Below, piece by piece: positions 21,384 to 24,954 of a stretch of 24,954 nt of DNA. The notes under the pieces were generated by a model. It did no database searches. It was not told the DNA's origin and saw nothing but the letters and a program-made list of their open reading frames with translations. The stretch covers positions 1 to 24,954 of the forward strand of contig JAPXKJ010000018.1 in the NCBI GenBank assembly GCA_033810155.1. Reading direction: 5' to 3'. Position 1 is the first letter of the stretch, and each line of letters starts with the position of its first letter. This stretch comes from UBA3907 sp033810155 (GTDB lineage: Bacteria; Bacillota; Sulfobacillia; Fermentithermobacillales; Fermentithermobacillaceae). A program made the position numbers and the translations under genes.

Positions 21384-24161
21384 CTACTTTATCTCTTCGA
21401 GCATCGCGATTCTCTTACGGATGATTTCTAGTTTTTCGGAGGCTTCTTCTTGTCTCTTTTTCTGTTTTTCGACTATATCTTGGGGGGCCTTCGAAAGAAA
21501 CTCCTCGTCGGAGAGCCTTTTCTCGGTCCTATCGAGGTCTTTCTCGAGTTCTCTCGCGACCTTCTCAAGTCTGGTGATTTCTTCTTCTATGTCTATGACT
21601 CCTGCGAGGGGTAAGAATATTTCTGCGCCCTTTACAACTGTTGTGAGAGCCTTTTCCAGTCTTTGTGCTCCTGATTCTTTGCTCACTATCTCCAAGGGCT
21701 CTGCCCAAGCAAGCCGCCTTACATATGGGCTCAAGTCCTCCCACATGGAAGTCTCAGCTGCAAAAATGACGACTTTTTCTTTCTTGCCAGTAGGGATGTT
21801 GACCTCTGCGCGCATATTGCGGATCCCTCTTATTGCCTCGATCAAAGTGCCGATTGCCTCTTCGGCCAAATCATCTCGTGTAAACTTCCCGCAGGATGGG
21901 TATTCTGCGATCATTATGCTTTCAACGTTACCGTGAGAGCCGTCTTTCCCCTTGGGCAGGTATGACCAGAGTTCCTCCGTTATAAAGGGAGCAAATGGGT
22001 GCAGAAGCTTCAAGGATTCTTTGAGCACGTAGTAGAGCACGAACTTAGTTTCGTCCTGAGCCTCTGGATTGGCCAACTCTTCTTTGGAAAACTCGATGTA
22101 CCAATCGCAAAATTCGCTCCACACGAAGTCGATAATTAGATCCAAAGCTTCTCCGGGCTCATATCGCTCCAAGGCATCTATTACTCCAGAGATGGTTTCT
22201 TCAAGCCTACTCAGTATCCACCGTGATGTGAGTCTTGTGACTTTTCCGTCTAGGCTGGTACTTGCCGCGCTTGCCCCGGATGATGCTTCGAACCACTCTT
22301 TTGTGGGGTCGGAGTCACAGAGGTTAGTCAGGCAATATCTTGCTGCGTTCCATATTTTGTTGCAAAAATTCCTGGCACCTTCTACCTTCTCGTCGTAAAA
22401 GCGCATGTCGCTTCCCATGGCGACTCCGCTTACTAGGGAAATTCGAAGCGCATCGGTGCCATATTTCGACACTATGTCCAAAGGGTCTATGCCGTTATCG
22501 AGGCTTTTAGACATCTTTCTTCCTAGGGCGTCGCGCACAAGACCGTGGATGAGGACATGGTGAAAAGGCGGTTCGCCCATGAATTCCATGGAGCTAAAGA
22601 TCATCCTTGCAACCCAGAAAAAGATTATGTCGTATCCAGTTATAAGTATATCGGTAGGGAAGAAGTACTCAAGATCCGGGGTGCTTTCTGGCCAGCCCAA
22701 GGTAGAAAACGGCCATAAGGCAGAAGAGAACCAAGTATCAAGTACATCCTCATCTTGATGGACTTTTCCGCCGCACTTAGGGCACGATTCAGGTTCGGTT
22801 TTTGCGACTATCATCTCGTTGCAGTCTTCGCAGTACCATACGGGAATTCTATGACCCCACCATAACTGTCTTGATATGCACCAGTCTTTTATGTTGGTCA
22901 TCCAGTGCTCGTATATTTTGCTGAACCTGTCGGGAACGAATTGAACTTGTCCGTCCTGAACCACCTTGAGCGCTGGTTCCGCAAGAGGTTTCATCTTTAC
23001 GAACCATTGCTCGGATATAAGGGGTTCGACTGGCGAATGGCATCTTTGGCAATGTCCTACCGCGTGTGTGATGTTTTCGGTTTTAATCAGATAGCCTTGA
23101 GACTCGAGGTCCTCAAGTATCCTTTTTCTGCACTCAAATCTGTCGAGGCCTTTATATATACCGGCATCTTCTGTCATTGTGCCGTCTGTGCCAATCACAG
23201 ATACGAATGCAAGGTTATGTCTTAGTCCCATCTCAAAGTCATTTGGGTCATGTGATGGGGTTACTTTTACTGCTCCTGTACCAAAGTCTGGATCTACGTG
23301 ATCATCAGCGATTATGGGGAGCAGTCGACCTACAAGAGGCAAAAGAGCGTATTTGCCTATGAGAGCGGAGTATCTAGGGTCATCCGGATGCACTGCCACT
23401 GCAGTATCGCCTAGTATAGTCTCTGGCCGGGTGGTTGCAACTTCTATGAATTCTGTGTATTCTTGCGCAGGTTTCAAGCCGTGACCGTTCGCAGATGCTT
23501 CGTTAGATTTGCAGCATGCGTCGGCTGGGTCTATGACGGGATACCTTACATAGCAGAGGTGACCCTGGGTGTCTTCATGTTCTACTTCGATGTCTGATAT
23601 TACTGTTTGGCACCCCGGGCAGAAATTCACCATGTACTTTCCTTTGTAGATTAGGCCTTTTTCATAAAGGCGTACGAAGGCCTCGTTCACTGCATTAGAA
23701 TAGTCTTCGTCCATGGTAAAGCGTTCTTTTGACCAGTCGCAGGAGGCTCCGAGCACCTTAAGCTGGTCTGTAATCATGTGACCGTACTTCTCTTTCCAGT
23801 TCCAGGCGCGCTCTAAGAATTTGTCCCGCCCTAGTTCCCACCTGGAAGTGCCCTCTCTGGCCAGCATGTCCTCAATCTTGGCGTGGGTTGCAATCGATGC
23901 ATGGTCGGTTCCAGGCAACCACAGGGTCTCATTTCCCAGCATACGGTTGTACCGCGTGTAAATGTCTTGCAGCACTGTGTCAAGGGCATGTCCCATGTGT
24001 AACGCTCCCGTTACGTTAGGTGGAGGCATTACTATGGAAAACTTCTTCTTGTCAGGGTTGACGGTAGATTTGAACAGGTCATTCTCGAGCCAGAAGGAAT
24101 ACCATTTCTGCTCAAAACTTTTGGGCTCGTATGCCTTTGGCATGTCATTTACTTTATCCAA
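21384..24161 (-). CDS. valS: Valyl-tRNA synthetase
   Basis: A class I synthetase charging tRNA-Val. The 925-residue length is typical. The HIGH motif HMGH is at 55-58 within PPPNVTGALHMGHALD and KMSKS is exact at 549-553. An editing domain lies between about 200 and 370 (EVATTRPETILGDTAVAVHP), a CEDC...CPKC zinc site lies near 440-460, an anticodon-binding domain follows, and a C-terminal coiled coil (about 860-925, rich in E/K/R) contacts the tRNA. TTG at 24161 is chosen because AGAGGTG lies upstream at proper spacing; an ATG six codons in has no such site. A Val T-box leader controls it and folC follows. Confidence 0.98.
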   Translation of the reverse strand: MDKVNDMPKAYEPKSFEQKWYSFWLENDLFKSTVNPDKKKFSIVMPPPNVTGALHMGHALDTVLQDIYTRYNRMLGNETLWLPGTDHASIATHAKIEDMLAREGTSRWELGRDKFLERAWNWKEKYGHMITDQLKVLGASCDWSKERFTMDEDYSNAVNEAFVRLYEKGLIYKGKYMVNFCPGCQTVISDIEVEHEDTQGHLCYVRYPVIDPADACCKSNEASANGHGLKPAQEYTEFIEVATTRPETILGDTAVAVHPDDPRYSALIGKYALLPLVGRLLPIIADDHVDPDFGTGAVKVTPSHDPNDFEMGLRHNLAFVSVIGTDGTMTEDAGIYKGLDRFECRKRILEDLESQGYLIKTENITHAVGHCQRCHSPVEPLISEQWFVKMKPLAEPALKVVQDGQVQFVPDRFSKIYEHWMTNIKDWCISRQLWWGHRIPVWYCEDCNEMIVAKTEPESCPKCGGKVHQDEDVLDTWFSSALWPFSTLGWPESTPDLEYFFPTDILITGYDIIFFWVARMIFSSMEFMGEPPFHHVLIHGLVRDALGRKMSKSLDNGIDPLDIVSKYGTDALRISLVSGVAMGSDMRFYDEKVEGARNFCNKIWNAARYCLTNLCDSDPTKEWFEASSGASAASTSLDGKVTRLTSRWILSRLEETISGVIDALERYEPGEALDLIIDFVWSEFCDWYIEFSKEELANPEAQDETKFVLYYVLKESLKLLHPFAPFITEELWSYLPKGKDGSHGNVESIMIAEYPSCGKFTRDDLAEEAIGTLIEAIRGIRNMRAEVNIPTGKKEKVVIFAAETSMWEDLSPYVRRLAWAEPLEIVSKESGAQRLEKALTTVVKGAEIFLPLAGVIDIEEEITRLEKVARELEKDLDRTEKRLSDEEFLSKAPQDIVEKQKKRQEEASEKLEIIRKRIAMLEEIK

Positions 24162-24232
24162 GTTTTTTCACCTCTTTGGTTTTCGAGCGTACCTGCTTGC
24201 AGGCGCTCCTAATTATGTATCTGCCATATGCC

Positions 24233-24272
24233 AAAAAAGATATGGCCCCTCCGACACAAGGACGAAGGGGCC
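24233..24272 (-). terminator. Regulated terminator of the valS T-box
   Basis: GGCCCCTTCG and CGGAGGGGCC (minus strand; plus 24263-24272 and 24244-24253) form the stem, followed by a run of Ts across 24240-24233. Confidence 0.88.
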
Positions 24273-24480
24273 TAATTCGCGGTACCACCTTGTTTCTTGT
24301 ACGCCACAAACCTTCCGTTTTAGGTAGGCGACAAGCTCTCTTGGCTCTAACGGGCCTAACCGTCCAACCATTTCTGACTGACTTCTCTGGAGCGACCTTC
24401 AGCGGCGCCTTTCCGCAGGGCTCTCAGCCATTGGCCCTACTCTCTTTAGGAGATACACCGCTTACTCTTCTCCGTCATTG
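24233..24480 (-). promoter_or_regulatory. T-box riboswitch, valine specific (valS leader)
   Basis: On the minus strand the leader shows GACGGAGAAGAGTAAGCGG at the start, AGAGAG, then GAAGGTCGCTCC where GTC (plus 24394-24396) is the likely valine specifier. The T-box AGGTGGTACCGCG (plus 24278-24290) and a terminator follow. Antitermination responds to uncharged tRNA-Val. The specifier assignment is by position and is less certain than the T-box itself. Confidence 0.93.
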
Positions 24481-24501
24481 AATTTAACGTTTGTAGCAAT
24501 C

Positions 24502-24507
24502 ATTATA
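24502..24507 (-). promoter_or_regulatory. Candidate -10 element for the valS transcript
   Basis: TATAAT on the minus strand lies about 20 bases before the T-box leader. No good TTGACA is found 16-18 bp upstream, so the promoter is tentative, and readthrough from the tRNA cluster is possible. Confidence 0.4.
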
Positions 24508-24558
24508 ACCGGTGGAGACACCAAAAGGAAGTGTAAACGAAGTAAACGAGCAAAAATA

Positions 24559-24633
24559 TGGTGGCCCCAACGGGGATCGAACCCGTGTCGCCGCCTTGAA
24601 AGGGCGGTGTCTTAACCACTTGACCATGGGGCC
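24559..24633 (-). tRNA. tRNA-Glu (TTC)
   Basis: A complete cloverleaf: acceptor GGCCCCA/TGGGGCC, D-arm, anticodon loop CTTTCAA with TTC (plus 24598-24600), T-arm ACGGG TTCGATC CCCGT, discriminator A and encoded CCA. Last of three tRNAs transcribed leftward. Confidence 0.97.
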
Positions 24634-24642
24634 ACGAAAATT

Positions 24643-24717
24643 TGGTGCGCCCGGGGTGTTTCGAACACCCGACCAATCGGTTATGAGCCGACCGCTCTGC
24701 CACTGAGCTACGGGCGC
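24643..24717 (-). tRNA. tRNA-Met (CAT), elongator type
   Basis: Acceptor GCGCCCG/CGGGCGC, anticodon loop CTCATAA with CAT (plus 24683-24685), T-loop TTCGAAA, discriminator A, encoded CCA. The first acceptor pair is matched and the anticodon stem lacks the three consecutive G-C pairs of initiators, so an elongator is likely. An Ile tRNA with a lysidine-modified CAT cannot be excluded. Confidence 0.9.
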
Positions 24718-24722
24718 CAATA

Positions 24723-24797
24723 TGGCTCCTCGAGCAGGACTCGAACCTGCAACCCTCCGGTTAACAGCCGGATGCTCTGCCATTGAGCTATCGAGGA
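24723..24797 (-). tRNA. tRNA-Asn (GTT)
   Basis: Acceptor TCCTCGA/TCGAGGA, D-arm TAGCTCAATGGCAGAGCA, anticodon loop CTGTTAA with GTT (plus 24763-24765), T-arm GCAGG TTCGAGT CCTGC, discriminator G, encoded CCA. First gene of the tRNA cluster. Confidence 0.97.
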
Positions 24798-24809
24798 GCA
24801 GCAATAAAT

Positions 24810-24838
24810 ACTATATCTATCGCCCATACCAGTGTCAA
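24810..24838 (-). promoter_or_regulatory. Promoter of the tRNA cluster
   Basis: On the minus strand TTGACA (24838-24833) and TATAGT (24815-24810) are exactly 17 bp apart. The start point falls about six bases before tRNA-Asn. A palindromic tandem repeat begins just upstream of the -35. Confidence 0.85.
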
Positions 24839-24842
24839 GTGT

Positions 24843-24954
24843 ATTTTGTGAAGCAAGGGGGACGGTTCTTTTTGCTTCACAAAATAGGAAGAGTTCCTGA
24901 GGGAAGCAAGAGGGACGGTTCTTTTTGCTTCACAATCTAGCAAAGGGTTCCTGA
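24843..24954. repeat. 53-bp tandem palindromic repeat with GGGACGGTTC core, cut by window end
   Basis: Two units, centred near 24864 and 24917, each carry an inverted pair GAAGCAA...TTGCTTC around a loop with GGGACGGTTCT. In the first unit the arms extend to 14 perfect bases (ATTTTGTGAAGCAA). GTTCCTGA recurs after each unit. From memory, similar GGGGACGGTTC repeats in Firmicutes accompany REP-associated Y1 transposases. The array may continue beyond the window. Confidence 0.85.

Noticed and set aside
24484..24804. ORFs across the tRNA cluster on both strands
   Set aside because: They are translations of tRNA genes, a common false protein call.

Overview
The window looks like a draft or metagenome-assembled scaffold from a spore-lineage Firmicute (Bacillota). 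The evidence is two tRNA-sensing T-box leaders (leuS, valS), a CIRCE operator before groESL, a SpoIIB-like SPOR protein next to folC, a VanW lipoprotein, tRNAs with encoded CCA, frequent TTG/GTG starts and remnants of S-layer-homology proteins. I cannot place it below phylum from sequence alone. A 100-N scaffold gap lies between comEC and the VanW gene.

Left part (1-4310), accessory: the 3' part of an M14 zinc carboxypeptidase, then a prepilin peptidase gene flanked by two decayed pieces of surface-protein genes (an Ig-like repeat end and an SLH repeat end). Next comes a roughly 2-kb block with no intact gene. It holds two direct copies of a 454-bp array, each with eight palindromes spaced about 53 bp apart (about five helical turns). 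Between the copies lie an internally deleted IS256-type transposase and unrecognised ORF fragments. The block is bracketed by a 17-bp direct repeat. This is the most unusual part of the window.

Middle part, plus strand (4312-18382): a consensus promoter and a Leu T-box (specifier CTC) drive leuS. comEA follows with an apparently leaderless promoter, then a CIRCE-controlled groES-groEL pair. After that come an unusual double-length membrane-fusion protein and a MacB-type permease (no ATPase gene beside them), comEC, a VanW-domain lipoprotein and holA. comEA and comEC are the DNA-uptake receptor and channel; the prepilin peptidase could mature competence or type IV pseudopilins for the same machinery (inference).

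Right part, minus strand (18391-24838): a tRNA cluster (Asn, Met, Glu) with its own promoter, then a Val T-box, valS, folC and a SPOR-domain membrane protein, and finally rpsT with its own promoter and a terminator facing holA. The window ends inside a 53-bp tandem repeat carrying the GGGACGGTTC motif, just upstream of the tRNA promoter.
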